A stretch of DNA of 64,000 bases from assembly GCF_949774925.1 (NCBI RefSeq), contig NZ_OX458932.1:1054001-1118000 (forward strand), given 5' to 3'. This DNA comes from Candidatus Methylacidiphilum fumarolicum (GTDB taxonomy: Bacteria > Verrucomicrobiota > Verrucomicrobiia > Methylacidiphilales > Methylacidiphilaceae). The first letter of the stretch is position 1. The number at the start of each line of letters is the position of its first letter. Below are positions 49,456-58,889 of this stretch, in pieces. Below the pieces are notes generated by a model. The model was not told where the DNA came from and did not search any database. It worked only from the letters and a program-made list of their open reading frames with translations. The position numbers and the translations under genes were made by a program.

Positions 49456-50532
49456 ATGATCGAAAATAAGATCGCCTGCAACAATGAAGCAAAGATGACA
49501 ATATTTAAAAACAATGCAAAGCCGATTGCATCAAAACCGGATATTTTTCATAATTTGACAAGTCAACTCAAAGACTATCTTGGCTGGATAGACAGGGAAA
49601 TTTTAAACCAAGCGGAAGAATTTGATGCAGGGGTTGTTCCGTTCTTTCGCTATGTTTTAGAGAGTGAAGGCAAGAGAATTAGGCCTCTTCTTGTTTTGCT
49701 TTCTGCAAAGGGAAGTGGAGGGATAATAGAGGATCATCTTTACCTGGCAGTTGTTGTCGAGATGATCCATTTGGCGACTCTTGTCCATGACGATATCCTT
49801 GATGGGGCTTCGATGCGTCGAGGACTTCCTTCGGTGACTTCCAGATGGGGATCAGAAATTTCAGTACTTCTTGGTGATAGCCTGTTTGCTCAGGCTCTTA
49901 AGGTATGTTGTCGGCTGCATCCAGACATTATTAAAAGTGTGGCTAATGGTGTCTGTGTGGTTTGCAGTGGAGAGATTCTTCAGACAAGAAGACGATTTGA
50001 TTGGAATTTATTGGAAGAGGAGTATTTAAAAATCATTCAAATGAAAACAGGCGAGCTCTTTCGTATTCCATGTGAACTTGCCGCAAGACTGAATTCGGCT
50101 TCCCAATCTATTTCCGAAGCTTTGGGCAGATATGGTCAAGCACTAGGATCTTCCTATCAAATTTATGATGATTGTTTGGATCTTTTCGGAAATGAAGAAA
50201 ATGTGGGAAAGACATTGGGAACAGATTTAGGAGGAGGGAAATTGACTTTGCCGATCCTTTATCTTTACCAACAAGGCTCCGAAGAAATGAAAAGAACCAT
50301 TGTCGAAATTTTTGAAAACGGCGTCTCTGAAGATTGGGAAAAAATTCAATTATGGATCGTAAAGGAAGGAGTTCTCCAAAAGACATTTCAGACGGCTATG
50401 AATTTCCTTGAGCAAGGGAAAAAAGAGCTAGATCCCTTACCTGAAAGTGATGAGAAAGAATATTTACTCGATGTGAGCAATATTTTAGGAAAGCATTTAG
50501 CAGAACTTGTTAATGCCCAGTCAGCATTATAG
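49456..50532 (+). CDS. Long-chain polyprenyl diphosphate synthase
   Basis: It extends isoprenoid chains for quinones or undecaprenol-like lipids. The 358-residue protein has the two aspartate-rich motifs LVHDDILDGASMRRG and YQIYDDCLDLFG, and GKRIRPLLVLLSA near the start, typical of trans-prenyl synthases of the IspB type. About 30 N-terminal residues precede the domain. It lies 37 bases before rpmH, on the same strand. Confidence 0.9.
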   Translation: MIENKIACNNEAKMTIFKNNAKPIASKPDIFHNLTSQLKDYLGWIDREILNQAEEFDAGVVPFFRYVLESEGKRIRPLLVLLSAKGSGGIIEDHLYLAVVVEMIHLATLVHDDILDGASMRRGLPSVTSRWGSEISVLLGDSLFAQALKVCCRLHPDIIKSVANGVCVVCSGEILQTRRRFDWNLLEEEYLKIIQMKTGELFRIPCELAARLNSASQSISEALGRYGQALGSSYQIYDDCLDLFGNEENVGKTLGTDLGGGKLTLPILYLYQQGSEEMKRTIVEIFENGVSEDWEKIQLWIVKEGVLQKTFQTAMNFLEQGKKELDPLPESDEKEYLLDVSNILGKHLAELVNAQSAL

Positions 50533-50569
50533 TTTATTTATTTTTAATTTGTAAAATGGGAAGGATCTT

Positions 50570-50743
50570 ATGAAAAGGACATACCAACCCTCAAAAAGAA
50601 CAAGAAAAAGACAGTATGGGTTTTTAAATCGCTCAAAGACTAAAGGTGGTCGATTAATATTAAAAAGGAGAAGAAAAAAAGGAAGATGGCGGTTAATCCC
50701 TAAAAACACCGAACGAAAATTTAGTCGCCACACTTCTTCGTGA
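50570..50743 (+). CDS. rpmH: Ribosomal protein bL34
   Basis: A 57-residue, strongly basic protein starting [18 protein letters not shown] and continuing [21 protein letters not shown], the standard bL34 pattern. The tail after that (about 12 residues) is longer than in E. coli L34 (46 residues). An AAGGA ribosome binding site precedes ATG 50570. It starts the usual rpmH-rnpA-yidD-yidC order. Confidence 0.95.
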   Translation: MKRTYQPSKRTRKRQYGFLNRSKTKGGRLILKRRRKKGRWRLIPKNTERKFSRHTSS

Positions 50744-50777
50744 TTTTTTCAGAGCGCTTTAGCTTTTAGTATATTTG

Positions 50778-51164
50778 ATGGTCTATTTTGGTTGCTCAAC
50801 CAACTTGAACAATAAATTACCGCGGCGACTCATTGCTAAAAAAAAAGACGAAATTGCTCTCTTTTTTTCTCATGGGAAAAAGTTTTCTTCTCCTTTTTTT
50901 ATCCTTTTTGTTTTACCAAGAGAAACCGATTCTTTCCCTAAAGTTTTTTTTGCAGTTTCGAAAAAGATCCGCGGAGCTGCCAAAAGAAACCTTATTAAAA
51001 GAAGAATGAGGGAGATATTTAGACAATACGCCCCCTTTAAGCTTGCGCCCTACTCCTTTGGTTGGATTGCAAAAGAAAGGGTTTTGACCGCAAATTTTAA
51101 AGAAATGAGAAAAGATATGATCGAATTAGGAGAAAAAGCGATACATTTTTTTAATAGAGTATGA
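50778..51164 (+). CDS. rnpA: Ribonuclease P protein component
   Basis: This protein subunit of RNase P helps the RNA catalyst remove tRNA 5' leaders. The protein is about 128 residues and contains the RNR motif region [24 protein letters not shown] 50778 is preferred over TTG 50775. It lies between rpmH and yidD, overlapping yidD by four bases. Confidence 0.9.
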   Translation: MVYFGCSTNLNNKLPRRLIAKKKDEIALFFSHGKKFSSPFFILFVLPRETDSFPKVFFAVSKKIRGAAKRNLIKRRMREIFRQYAPFKLAPYSFGWIAKERVLTANFKEMRKDMIELGEKAIHFFNRV

Positions 51165-51427
51165 AAAAAATAATTTTTTTTCTTTTATCCTTTTATCGGT
51201 ATGGCCTAAGTTCGATTCGTCAAACTTTTGGAATTTACGGTGTTTGTCGGTATTATCCAACCTGTTCTCAGTATTGCAAAGAGGCGGTACAGAAACACGG
51301 GGTGATAGTAGGGCTACTGCTCGCATCCAAAAGGTTGCTAAGATGTCATCCTTGGGGAGGTAGAGGATGGGATCCTGTTCCCGATGAGGTAAAAATCTCT
51401 CAGAAAAAAATCAGGATAAAAAAATAA
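51161..51427 (+). CDS. yidD: Membrane protein insertion efficiency factor YidD
   Basis: This small 88-residue protein has a hydrophobic N-terminus and the family cysteine motif [11 protein letters not shown] followed by [15 protein letters not shown]. It helps YidC-dependent insertion. Its start overlaps the rnpA stop (ATGA), and yidC follows about 100 bases later. Confidence 0.93.
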   Translation: MKKIIFFLLSFYRYGLSSIRQTFGIYGVCRYYPTCSQYCKEAVQKHGVIVGLLLASKRLLRCHPWGGRGWDPVPDEVKISQKKIRIKK

Positions 51428-51533
51428 GTTTCATCAAGACCAAAAATTTTTTTTAAAATGGAAAAATCTCTTCTAAATATCGATAAAAGAAAAGAATCTT
51501 GGTTTTTCTTTAGTAATTAACAAACTATTGGTT

Positions 51534-53309
51534 ATGGACAAAAAAGGTTGGATTGGTTTTGGTATTTGTCTTGTTTTGCTTTTGGTTTGGCAAATCTACG
51601 TGGAATATCATTACGTTAGGAATCAACCAAGTCAGAGTGAGCAATCCCCTTCTTCGCTTCCACAGTCTTCTGCCTCTGAGGAGCTTTCCACCAACGCGCC
51701 AGTTCCTAAGGATCATGAGGAAAGCCCCGTTTTAAGTCCCCTTGAAAGTTTCGAAAAATCGCCTGCTCTTGGAAAAGAAACGTTAAGTTATCTTGAAAAC
51801 GATAAAATTCGTGTAGCTTTGACTTCATGGGGAGGAGCGATTCAAAATATTGAACTAAAAGAGCACTTTTTTCGAACTCCAAAAGGAAGAGAAAACATTC
51901 TTTTAAATCGTTTTGATGAAGAACCTCTACTTAATCTCTCTGGCTGGGATGGGAAGTATCATCTTAGTGGATATCAATCCGAAACTAAAGAGGGGAAAGT
52001 CATTTTTAAAAGAGATCTTTCTGGAGGAGTAAACTTGGAAAGGGTTTTTTCTCTTGGCCAAGATTACCAGATTATTATGGAACAGCGGCTTGTCAATAGA
52101 TCTTCCGCTCCAGTAAGTCTTCCAGCATCAAGACTCAATATAGGTTTGGCTTCTCCAATCCATGCGAAAGATGCGATCCAGAATATCGCTGCTAACTGGC
52201 TCACTCTCAAAGGAGCTCGATTTGGTCGTATTGGCCTTCCAGACTTCAATCCTGCTGGCTTCTTAGGATTGTTTTACTGGAGAGGTCCACGAACCGTTAT
52301 TACTAGTCCAACAGAATCTCTCCGTTGGGCCGCTGTTAAGAACCAATATTTTACCATTGTTGTTATTCCTCCATCGAGTCTTCCTCCCTTTCAAATTGAA
52401 GCTATTCCCGTGGAGCTTTCCCAATTTCCATCGGAACAGGAAGGCCAAAACCGTATACCTGTAGGTCTGAAAGCCTGGGCTCGTTTTTCTGAGCTATCCT
52501 TAGAACCTAACTCTATATTAAGCGTTCAGTTTAAAGTTTATAGTGGTCCTAAAGAATATGCCCGACTTCACAAACTTGGTGATCATATTGATAAAGTCAT
52601 GGAGTATGGCATGTGGGGATGGGTGGTGAAACCCTTGGTGTGGTGCATGGTCCATTTTCACTCTTTCGTACCTAATTATGGCTTAGACATCATTTTATTT
52701 ACCTTGCTACTGAAAGGGATTTTTTGGCCGCTTCAATCAAGCGCAAACCGCAATATGAAAGCTATGCAAGCGCTTTCTCCAAAACTCAAAGAACTTCAAG
52801 CACGCTACAAAGATCAGCCTGATAAGATGCAAGCAGAAATGATGAAGCTTTATAGAGAATATGGAGTGAATCCTCTTGGTGGTTGTTTACCAATGCTAGT
52901 TCAAGTACCCATTTTTATCGGTTTTTATACGATGCTTCAGGGTTCTGTGGAATTAAGAAACCAATCTTTTTTATGGATTAAAGATTTAACGCAACCAGAT
53001 ACTGTTTATCATTTGCCGATGCTTAACTTGGATATTAATCCTCTGCCATTAATAATGGTTGGGACACAAATTCTTCTATCTCGGATGACTCCTCAAGCTT
53101 CAGACAATCCGCAATTAAAAGTTTTTCAATGGATGCCTGTCTTTTTCCTTGTGTTTTTCTATAATTTTGCTTCGGCTCTATCACTTTACTGGACAGTTAA
53201 TAACTTAGTGACAATTGTACAAACTTATAGAAATTTGAAAAAACCTCTCCCTGTTTTACACCGAGTTAAGAAGCACAAAGCCTCTCATAAAATTTCGTTG
53301 TTGAAATAA
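51534..53309 (+). CDS. yidC: Membrane protein insertase YidC
   Basis: It inserts and folds inner-membrane proteins. ATG 51534 gives about 591 residues with an N-terminal helix (about 5-21). A large periplasmic beta domain (about 80-350) is followed by the insertase core with NYGLDIILFTLLLKGIFWPLQ, QVPIFIGFYTML and a final helix pair. A TTG six bases upstream is in frame but less likely. Length fits Gram-negative YidC. Confidence 0.94.
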   Translation: MDKKGWIGFGICLVLLLVWQIYVEYHYVRNQPSQSEQSPSSLPQSSASEELSTNAPVPKDHEESPVLSPLESFEKSPALGKETLSYLENDKIRVALTSWGGAIQNIELKEHFFRTPKGRENILLNRFDEEPLLNLSGWDGKYHLSGYQSETKEGKVIFKRDLSGGVNLERVFSLGQDYQIIMEQRLVNRSSAPVSLPASRLNIGLASPIHAKDAIQNIAANWLTLKGARFGRIGLPDFNPAGFLGLFYWRGPRTVITSPTESLRWAAVKNQYFTIVVIPPSSLPPFQIEAIPVELSQFPSEQEGQNRIPVGLKAWARFSELSLEPNSILSVQFKVYSGPKEYARLHKLGDHIDKVMEYGMWGWVVKPLVWCMVHFHSFVPNYGLDIILFTLLLKGIFWPLQSSANRNMKAMQALSPKLKELQARYKDQPDKMQAEMMKLYREYGVNPLGGCLPMLVQVPIFIGFYTMLQGSVELRNQSFLWIKDLTQPDTVYHLPMLNLDINPLPLIMVGTQILLSRMTPQASDNPQLKVFQWMPVFFLVFFYNFASALSLYWTVNNLVTIVQTYRNLKKPLPVLHRVKKHKASHKISLLK

Positions 53310-53339
53310 AATCATTCATTTTAGGTTTTAATAGAAATA

Positions 53340-54914
53340 ATGGAAAGAGTTGAAACGGATTTTCTTGTCATTGGAGGAGGTATAGCAGGATTGTTTTTTG
53401 CCCTGGAAACTTCACGTTTTGGCAGAGTGGATGTCTTACTAAAAGGCAGTTTTACTCATTCCAGTTCTTGGTATGCTCAAGGAGGAATAGCTTGTGTAAG
53501 TTCCCCACAAGATTCATTTGAGTCGCATATTTCTGATACACTCAAAGCTGGAGATGGATTGTGCAAGGCCGACGTTGTTAAATCTTTTGTCGAAGAAGCA
53601 CCTATGCGGATAGCAGACTTAATACGCCTTGGTGTTCCATTTACAAAGAATGCAGAAGGAAATTATGACTTGGGATTAGAAGCGGGACATTCTCATCGAA
53701 GGATCTATCATGTTAAGGATCACACGGGAATGGCAATTATTGAAGCATTAAAAAAAGAAGCAAAGAAAAGGAAACAAATTATTCTATGGGAAAACCAATG
53801 GGCTATTGATCTTATTATCATCGATAAGATTTGTTTTGGGGCCTATGTTTTTGATAAAACAAAAAAGATTACCAGACTTTTTATTTCACCTCATACGTTG
53901 TTATCCACTGGAGGCTGCGGAGGAATTTATCTCCATACGACAAATCCATCGAGTGCTACAGGTGATGGAATTGCCATGGCGTATCGAGCTGGAGCTTTGT
54001 TGAAAAATATGGAGATGATTCAATTTCATCCTACCTGTTTTTTTCAACAAAGTTCCCAAAAGTTTCTGATTAGTGAGGCGGTAAGAGGTGAAGGAGCAAA
54101 AATTATAAACCAAAGCGGCGAACATTTTTTAAAGCATGCGGATCCGAGGGGAGAACTAGCACCCAGAGATATTGTCAGTCGAGCAATTTTTTTGGAAATG
54201 AAAGAAAAAAATATTCCCTATGTTTACTTGGATATTCGGGGAAAACAAAGAGAATGGTTAGAGGAAAGGTTCCCTTATATTTTTTCCTATTGTTTGAGCC
54301 AAGGGATCGATATGTCTAAAGATCTTGTGCCCATTGCTCCGGCTGCACATTATCAGTGCGGAGGTGTAGCTACAGATACTTATGGAAGGACTTCTATTGT
54401 TGGATTATGGGCAGCAGGAGAGGTGGCCTGCACTGGGTTTCATGGAGCAAATAGGTTAGCGAGCAATTCTTTGTTAGAAGCAATTGTCGTAGCTGGAAGA
54501 GCGGCAAAATCTTCAATAAGCCAAAATAATGTTTTAAGATCGGGTAGTTGTTGGGATTTTTCGTATTGTCCTGTGGTTGAAAAAAATGAGCAAAGTGCCA
54601 GCGATATCTTGATAATTATCGAGGAAACAAGAAAATTAATGTGGGATTGTGTTGGTATTGTTAGATCAGTTGCTGGACTGGAAAAGGCAAAAAAGGAAAT
54701 TGGGCTGAAGGTCGATTTTTTCAAAAATAAAGAAAAAAAAGAAGAAATAGTATCCTTACTCGAAGTCAAAGCGAAGAATATTGCCTTGGTAGCAGCTGTT
54801 ATTATTGAAAGTGCTCTGCAAAGAAAAGAGAGTAGAGGAGCTCATTGGATTGTTGATTATCCAAAAAAGTTAGATGTACCTCAAGACACCTGCGTTTCAC
54901 TTTCTTCTCTATAA
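53340..54914 (+). CDS. nadB: L-aspartate oxidase
   Basis: This first enzyme of de novo NAD synthesis oxidises aspartate to iminoaspartate. The 524-residue flavoprotein has the FAD motif VIGGGIAGLFFALE (about residues 11-24), SSWYAQGGIAC, the catalytic HPT-type stretch MIQFHPTCFF and GLWAAGEVACTGFHGANRLASNSLLE. It lies 30 bases after yidC. With pncB elsewhere in the window, both NAD routes are represented. Confidence 0.94.
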   Translation: MERVETDFLVIGGGIAGLFFALETSRFGRVDVLLKGSFTHSSSWYAQGGIACVSSPQDSFESHISDTLKAGDGLCKADVVKSFVEEAPMRIADLIRLGVPFTKNAEGNYDLGLEAGHSHRRIYHVKDHTGMAIIEALKKEAKKRKQIILWENQWAIDLIIIDKICFGAYVFDKTKKITRLFISPHTLLSTGGCGGIYLHTTNPSSATGDGIAMAYRAGALLKNMEMIQFHPTCFFQQSSQKFLISEAVRGEGAKIINQSGEHFLKHADPRGELAPRDIVSRAIFLEMKEKNIPYVYLDIRGKQREWLEERFPYIFSYCLSQGIDMSKDLVPIAPAAHYQCGGVATDTYGRTSIVGLWAAGEVACTGFHGANRLASNSLLEAIVVAGRAAKSSISQNNVLRSGSCWDFSYCPVVEKNEQSASDILIIIEETRKLMWDCVGIVRSVAGLEKAKKEIGLKVDFFKNKEKKEEIVSLLEVKAKNIALVAAVIIESALQRKESRGAHWIVDYPKKLDVPQDTCVSLSSL

Positions 54915-55003
54915 ATTATAGGAGCTGTTTCATTTTTTAATATATCTGTAAGCAAAATAAGTAATAATACCTATATTAAAAGTAGCAAAAAGATGATATA
55001 GAA

Positions 55004-55031
55004 TTGACAATTCTTTAAAGAAACTTATCTT
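55004..55031 (+). promoter_or_regulatory. Candidate sigma-70 promoter for the HxlR gene
   Basis: A perfect TTGACA box at 55004-55009 is followed after 16 bases by TATCTT at 55026-55031, placed just upstream of the ATG at 55044. This would give a very short or no leader. Confidence 0.4.
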
Positions 55032-55043
55032 CATTGCTAAAAG

Positions 55044-55451
55044 ATGAACAACAAGCGTCCTAAAAGGGTAGTTGTTATACCGACCAGGAATTCGGAAGCT
55101 GCCCGGTTGGTAGAAAACATTTTTAAGTGCAAATGGACAGTTTCGGTCCTGGATTTGATTTGTCAGAATATCTGTAGACCAGGTCAAATGAAAAAAAGTA
55201 TTCCAGGTATAACAACAAAAGTTCTTAATGATCTTTTGAAGAAGCTTTGTGAATGGAGAATAGTGGAAAGAACTGTTTATCCCACTCTTCCGCCAAAAGT
55301 GGAATATAAACTAACATCTTTTGGTCAAAAGTTTATGAAAGTGTTAAAAAGTGTAGAAGAATTACAAAAAGAAATAGAATTTAATAAGTCTTACGCAAAT
55401 ACTGCTGAATCAGAAACTGAAATTTGCTCCTTTCGCAACGGCTGTTCATGA
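55044..55451 (+). CDS. HxlR-family winged-helix transcriptional regulator
   Basis: This 135-residue DNA-binding protein has the HxlR pattern CKWTVSVLDLI, then GITTKVLNDLLKKLCEW and PPKVEYKLTSFGQKF, a winged helix with a terminal dimer helix. HxlR proteins often sense reactive species or aldehydes through a cysteine; here a cysteine lies near residue 29 beside the first helix. It converges on nirK, so control of the nirK operon is possible but only inferred from distance. Confidence 0.8.
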   Translation: MNNKRPKRVVVIPTRNSEAARLVENIFKCKWTVSVLDLICQNICRPGQMKKSIPGITTKVLNDLLKKLCEWRIVERTVYPTLPPKVEYKLTSFGQKFMKVLKSVEELQKEIEFNKSYANTAESETEICSFRNGCS

Positions 55452-55606
55452 TTGAGGTTAACTTTCAGCTATAATTATCCAAGCATAGCCCTCCTATCCT
55501 AGGGAGCCCTTGCTCAGATCATGTCTTAGTATGGTTATCCACAAAGCTCTTTTCTATTCGCTTAAGCTTTGCTCAAAAGCCACAAACGAGCAAGTCTGAC
55601 ACTTTT

Positions 55607-56536
55607 TTAACGCACAAGGATCTGATCTCCATGTCCCATTTTAGGATCGGCGTCTTTTGTAAACATAATTATAGCAATAGCTCCAGTCAAAGCCTCCTTC
55701 ATAGAATGCGTCACTATAGCATTAGCTCCTTCTACGGGGGAAATGAGATCGAAAATGGCTCCATCCCCTGGTCCAACAGTAAAAGATTGAAGGCCATAGA
55801 GAACATTTTTGGGATTTCCTGAAACATAGACCCTGTCCCAAATGCCGGCTATTGGATGAAAAGAAGCAAACTCATTAGGACCAGCGTTGACAAAATATAT
55901 TCTAACTCTTTCTCCAGGTTTTGCTTGTAACCAAGTGGTTGCTCTTTCATCATGTACTGGATCATACTTAAACTTACAAAAATTGAATCCGACAAAATCC
56001 CATTTGCTCTCCATCAAACTTTTTTCGTCATCGGGATTGGAATAAATCTCTGATTGGACAAGAACGTATTCTCTATCAGCTTTGGGCATAGCGTTTGCAT
56101 TCTTTGGATCTACTATAATTACTCCAAACATCCCTCTTGCAATATGTTGAACCATGGGATCGGCACCGCAATGATAGAAAAACACTCCCGGATAGTTGGC
56201 TTTGAATGTGTAGTGCTTTGTTTCCCCAGGTCTTATTTGGCCAAAATCCTTAGCAGCATCTAATTGAGCAGCATGAAAATCCATAGCATGGGATTTCTTG
56301 TTTGTTATTTCATTAATCAATGTGAAATCAACAATATCTCCTTCGGTCACTCTTACTAAGGGCCCTGGCACTTGTCCATTAAATGTCCAGGCTGGGTATT
56401 TGGTTCCTTTATTATCAATTACAACATCAGCTTCTTTTCCATGGAATGTTACTGAAACTGTTTTTGCCATTCCTATCGAAATGGTACAAACAGCTATGAG
56501 TGATGCCATTAGGTGTTTTATGAATCGCTTTTTCAT
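55607..56536 (-). CDS. nirK: Copper-containing nitrite reductase NirK
   Basis: It reduces nitrite to nitric oxide in the periplasm. ATG 56536 is chosen because GGAGGAG lies just upstream and it exposes a signal peptide (about 1-24). In this 309-residue numbering the type 1 copper ligands are His83, Cys123, His131 and Met136, the type 2 ligands His88, His122 and His277, and the catalytic pair Asp86 and His227; all are present. It is last in the order multicopper oxidase, dihaem cytochrome, monohaem cytochrome, nirK, which equals ncgABC-nirK of Nitrosomonas europaea. Confidence 0.94.
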   Translation of the reverse strand: MKKRFIKHLMASLIAVCTISIGMAKTVSVTFHGKEADVVIDNKGTKYPAWTFNGQVPGPLVRVTEGDIVDFTLINEITNKKSHAMDFHAAQLDAAKDFGQIRPGETKHYTFKANYPGVFFYHCGADPMVQHIARGMFGVIIVDPKNANAMPKADREYVLVQSEIYSNPDDEKSLMESKWDFVGFNFCKFKYDPVHDERATTWLQAKPGERVRIYFVNAGPNEFASFHPIAGIWDRVYVSGNPKNVLYGLQSFTVGPGDGAIFDLISPVEGANAIVTHSMKEALTGAIAIIMFTKDADPKMGHGDQILVR

Positions 56537-56558
56537 TTCTCCTCCTTTTTGGTTTGAA

Positions 56559-56978
56559 TTATTTGCTTTCTCCTCCACAATTACAGACATGTCTTAAGTA
56601 ATCTTTTAATTCATAAATTTCTTGCTGTGTAAGGACTTTACCCCAAGCAGGCATAAGGATTGATTTTTGCACAGAAATCCCGCCATAAGTAATGGCTTTT
56701 ATAATTTCTTCGTCAGGAATTTTTCCCATTTCTTTAGGATCTGTGTGATCCCTCGGTTGGACAGTCATAAATTTGGAATTAATTCCGGTTCCATTTCTTT
56801 CTATGCCATGGCATTGGACGCAGTAAGTGTTATATACCTTTTCTATTTTAGCCCATCTAGCATCTTCGGCCCTTGCCATAGGAGGAATAAAGGAAGTAGG
56901 CAATAGCAGCACAAGAACAAAGAGAAGAGAGCGTTGAATCCGTTTGGTAAAAAGATCGATTTGATCCATTCTTCTCAT
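56559..56978 (-). CDS. Monohaem c-type cytochrome (NcgC-like)
   Basis: This 139-residue protein has a signal peptide ending near residue 38 and one haem motif, CVQCH (53-57). A likely axial methionine lies in ILMPAWGKVLT, typical of small class I cytochromes. It is a probable electron donor for the NirK encoded 22 bases downstream. Its start overlaps the dihaem cytochrome stop (ATGA) behind a GGAGGG ribosome binding site. By position it corresponds to ncgC. Confidence 0.88.
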   Translation of the reverse strand: MRRMDQIDLFTKRIQRSLLFVLVLLLPTSFIPPMARAEDARWAKIEKVYNTYCVQCHGIERNGTGINSKFMTVQPRDHTDPKEMGKIPDEEIIKAITYGGISVQKSILMPAWGKVLTQQEIYELKDYLRHVCNCGGESK

Positions 56979-57673
56979 TTTCCCTCCTTTTGTTGAGATC
57001 TATGAAGACTCATGAGATAAGATGAAAGTCTTTGCAGATCAGCTTCTGCAAGCTCAAGCTTAGGCATCCAGATATGTGGCTCAAACTTTTGGGGATCTTC
57101 AATAAATGAGTATATGAAATCTCCTTGCAGTCGGTCACCTGCATCATAAAGCTCTGGCCCAGACAGCCCTCCTCCACCCTCTTTTGTGGCATGACAGGCT
57201 GAACAACCTCTTAATTTACCAAAAAACATAGCACCAATCGAAGGATTGACGGGTTCGTTTTTAAATTTACCAGGAATAATCAACCCTTCGGGTTTTAAAC
57301 TCATTAAAGCATTAGCGACGGATTCTGCCTCATTAGGAGAAAGTTTTGGATGGGGGCTTAAGGATGAAACATCTATTTCATCTCCGTTAGGACCCTTTTT
57401 AATATGCTTAAAATAAAATTCTCCCGCTGGTCGAATGACAGTTGGTTGTTGTAACCATTTTACCAGCCATTCTTTTTGGAATTTTAGACCAGCATAGTAA
57501 AGATCGGGTCCTTTTCTTGTCCACAATCTTTCCAATGAATTGTCAGTTGGTTTGGTGATGGCATGACAGCTGGAACACTGAGTTTGCAGTATCTGCATTC
57601 CATCGTCAGCAACGAGCCAATTGATAGCTAAATAGAAAAATAAAGAAAGAAAATAAAAATAACCAATTTTCAT
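56975..57673 (-). CDS. Dihaem c-type cytochrome (NcgB-like)
   Basis: This 232-residue protein has an N-terminal signal (about 1-20) and two haem motifs, CSSCH (33-37) and CSACH (157-161), each followed by a possible methionine ligand region (IWMPKLELAEADL for the second). It starts two bases after the multicopper oxidase stop. By order it corresponds to ncgB and is expected to shuttle electrons in the periplasm. Confidence 0.88.
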   Translation of the reverse strand: MKIGYFYFLSLFFYLAINWLVADDGMQILQTQCSSCHAITKPTDNSLERLWTRKGPDLYYAGLKFQKEWLVKWLQQPTVIRPAGEFYFKHIKKGPNGDEIDVSSLSPHPKLSPNEAESVANALMSLKPEGLIIPGKFKNEPVNPSIGAMFFGKLRGCSACHATKEGGGGLSGPELYDAGDRLQGDFIYSFIEDPQKFEPHIWMPKLELAEADLQRLSSYLMSLHRSQQKEGK

Positions 57674-57675
57674 TT

Positions 57676-58755
57676 TTATTGGGGGGCAGGTTCTCCTTTA
57701 AATGCTGGATTTATGAAAAGGCCATAGGGTTTTTTGATCGATTCTTCATAAAAAAAGTCAGGAATGAATTTTTTGTCTTTCCACTCATACCAAGAATCAG
57801 TTTTTTCGACCTCATCGTATTCGATCACGGTCATGATTCCTCCCATTGGATTGCCGCCATTGGTGGTATGGACATCCACATGATCGTGAACCATCCAACG
57901 GCCAGGATTATCTGCATACATAAACAGATCATATCTTTCTCCAGGAGAAATAAGGACTGTATCAGCTTCAATAGGATTTGGAAGAAAGTGCCCATCTTTA
58001 CAACCAATCAAAAACACATGACCGTGAATGTGGAGAGAATGCACGGTATCACTTGTTGCAAAAATCCTAAAACGGATGAAATCTCCTTTTTTTACCCTGA
58101 TTGGTTGGGTTTCAGGATAGCTTTTACCGTTAATTGTAAAATAGTCTTCGACATCTCCTGGAATGCCTCCATATCCAGGTTTTCTTGCCCAGTGTGAGGG
58201 CCAACTACTAAGCATCAATATAAAATCTTTAGTCACCTTTTTTTCTAATTGGTTGGGTTTGGGGGGATCGACAATCAATGGCCCCCACATTCCTCTCATC
58301 GATACATGCTCATTGACATTGACATGACAGTGATACCAATAAGTCCCTGCAGGTAAGGCCTTGAAATGATAAGTAAAGGTGTCTCCAGGTTTTATTTCAG
58401 GCTGAGTTGTATTTGGTACACCATCCATTTGCCAGGTGCCGGTTTGAAGAATTCCATGCCAGTGGATCGTATGTGGCAGAGTAGTTAGGTTGGTGACTTT
58501 GATCGTTAAGTCATCCCCATATTTAACATGGATAAGGGGGCCGGGAACCTGGCCATTGAATGCAAAAGTGTGGAATTTTTGATCTTTGACCAGAGTAATA
58601 ATTGTATCTTCTATAGTGAGCTCAAAAGTACGGGATTCACTATGGAGAGTCTCGCTAAATCCCTTAAAGTACAATAGGAGTGCAAAAAGAAAGAGAAGTA
58701 GTTTTTGCCATGTATAAATGGCGCTCTTGAACCATTGAGTTCTCTGAAAATCCAT
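57676..58755 (-). CDS. Two-domain multicopper oxidase, type C (NcgA-like)
   Basis: This exported 359-residue protein has an N-terminal hydrophobic signal (about 17-31) and two cupredoxin domains. Domain 1 has HTIHWHG (95-101) and HCH (142-144) with His150 and Met156, a full type 1 site on Cys143. Domain 2 has HSLHIHGH (239-246), but its HCH is HDH (290-292), so the type 1 copper there is lost while the trinuclear histidines remain. This is the type C two-domain layout known from Nitrosomonas europaea blue copper oxidase. It heads the nirK operon. Whether it oxidises NO, phenols or metals is not shown. Confidence 0.88.
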   Translation of the reverse strand: MDFQRTQWFKSAIYTWQKLLLFLFALLLYFKGFSETLHSESRTFELTIEDTIITLVKDQKFHTFAFNGQVPGPLIHVKYGDDLTIKVTNLTTLPHTIHWHGILQTGTWQMDGVPNTTQPEIKPGDTFTYHFKALPAGTYWYHCHVNVNEHVSMRGMWGPLIVDPPKPNQLEKKVTKDFILMLSSWPSHWARKPGYGGIPGDVEDYFTINGKSYPETQPIRVKKGDFIRFRIFATSDTVHSLHIHGHVFLIGCKDGHFLPNPIEADTVLISPGERYDLFMYADNPGRWMVHDHVDVHTTNGGNPMGGIMTVIEYDEVEKTDSWYEWKDKKFIPDFFYEESIKKPYGLFINPAFKGEPAPQ

Positions 58756-58889
58756 GGGTAGATAAAAATCATTTTAAAGAGGAAAAACAAGTAGGCACAA
58801 TTTAGGATGATAGTTACTTTTTGGTTTTAATAGTTGATGCGCAAAGAAATATTTTTTAATAAATTTTAGAAATAACAGAAAATCCTTAT

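Noticed and set aside
50533..50777. Replication origin or dnaA near rpmH
   Set aside because: rpmH often lies near dnaA, but no dnaA gene and no cluster of DnaA boxes was seen here.
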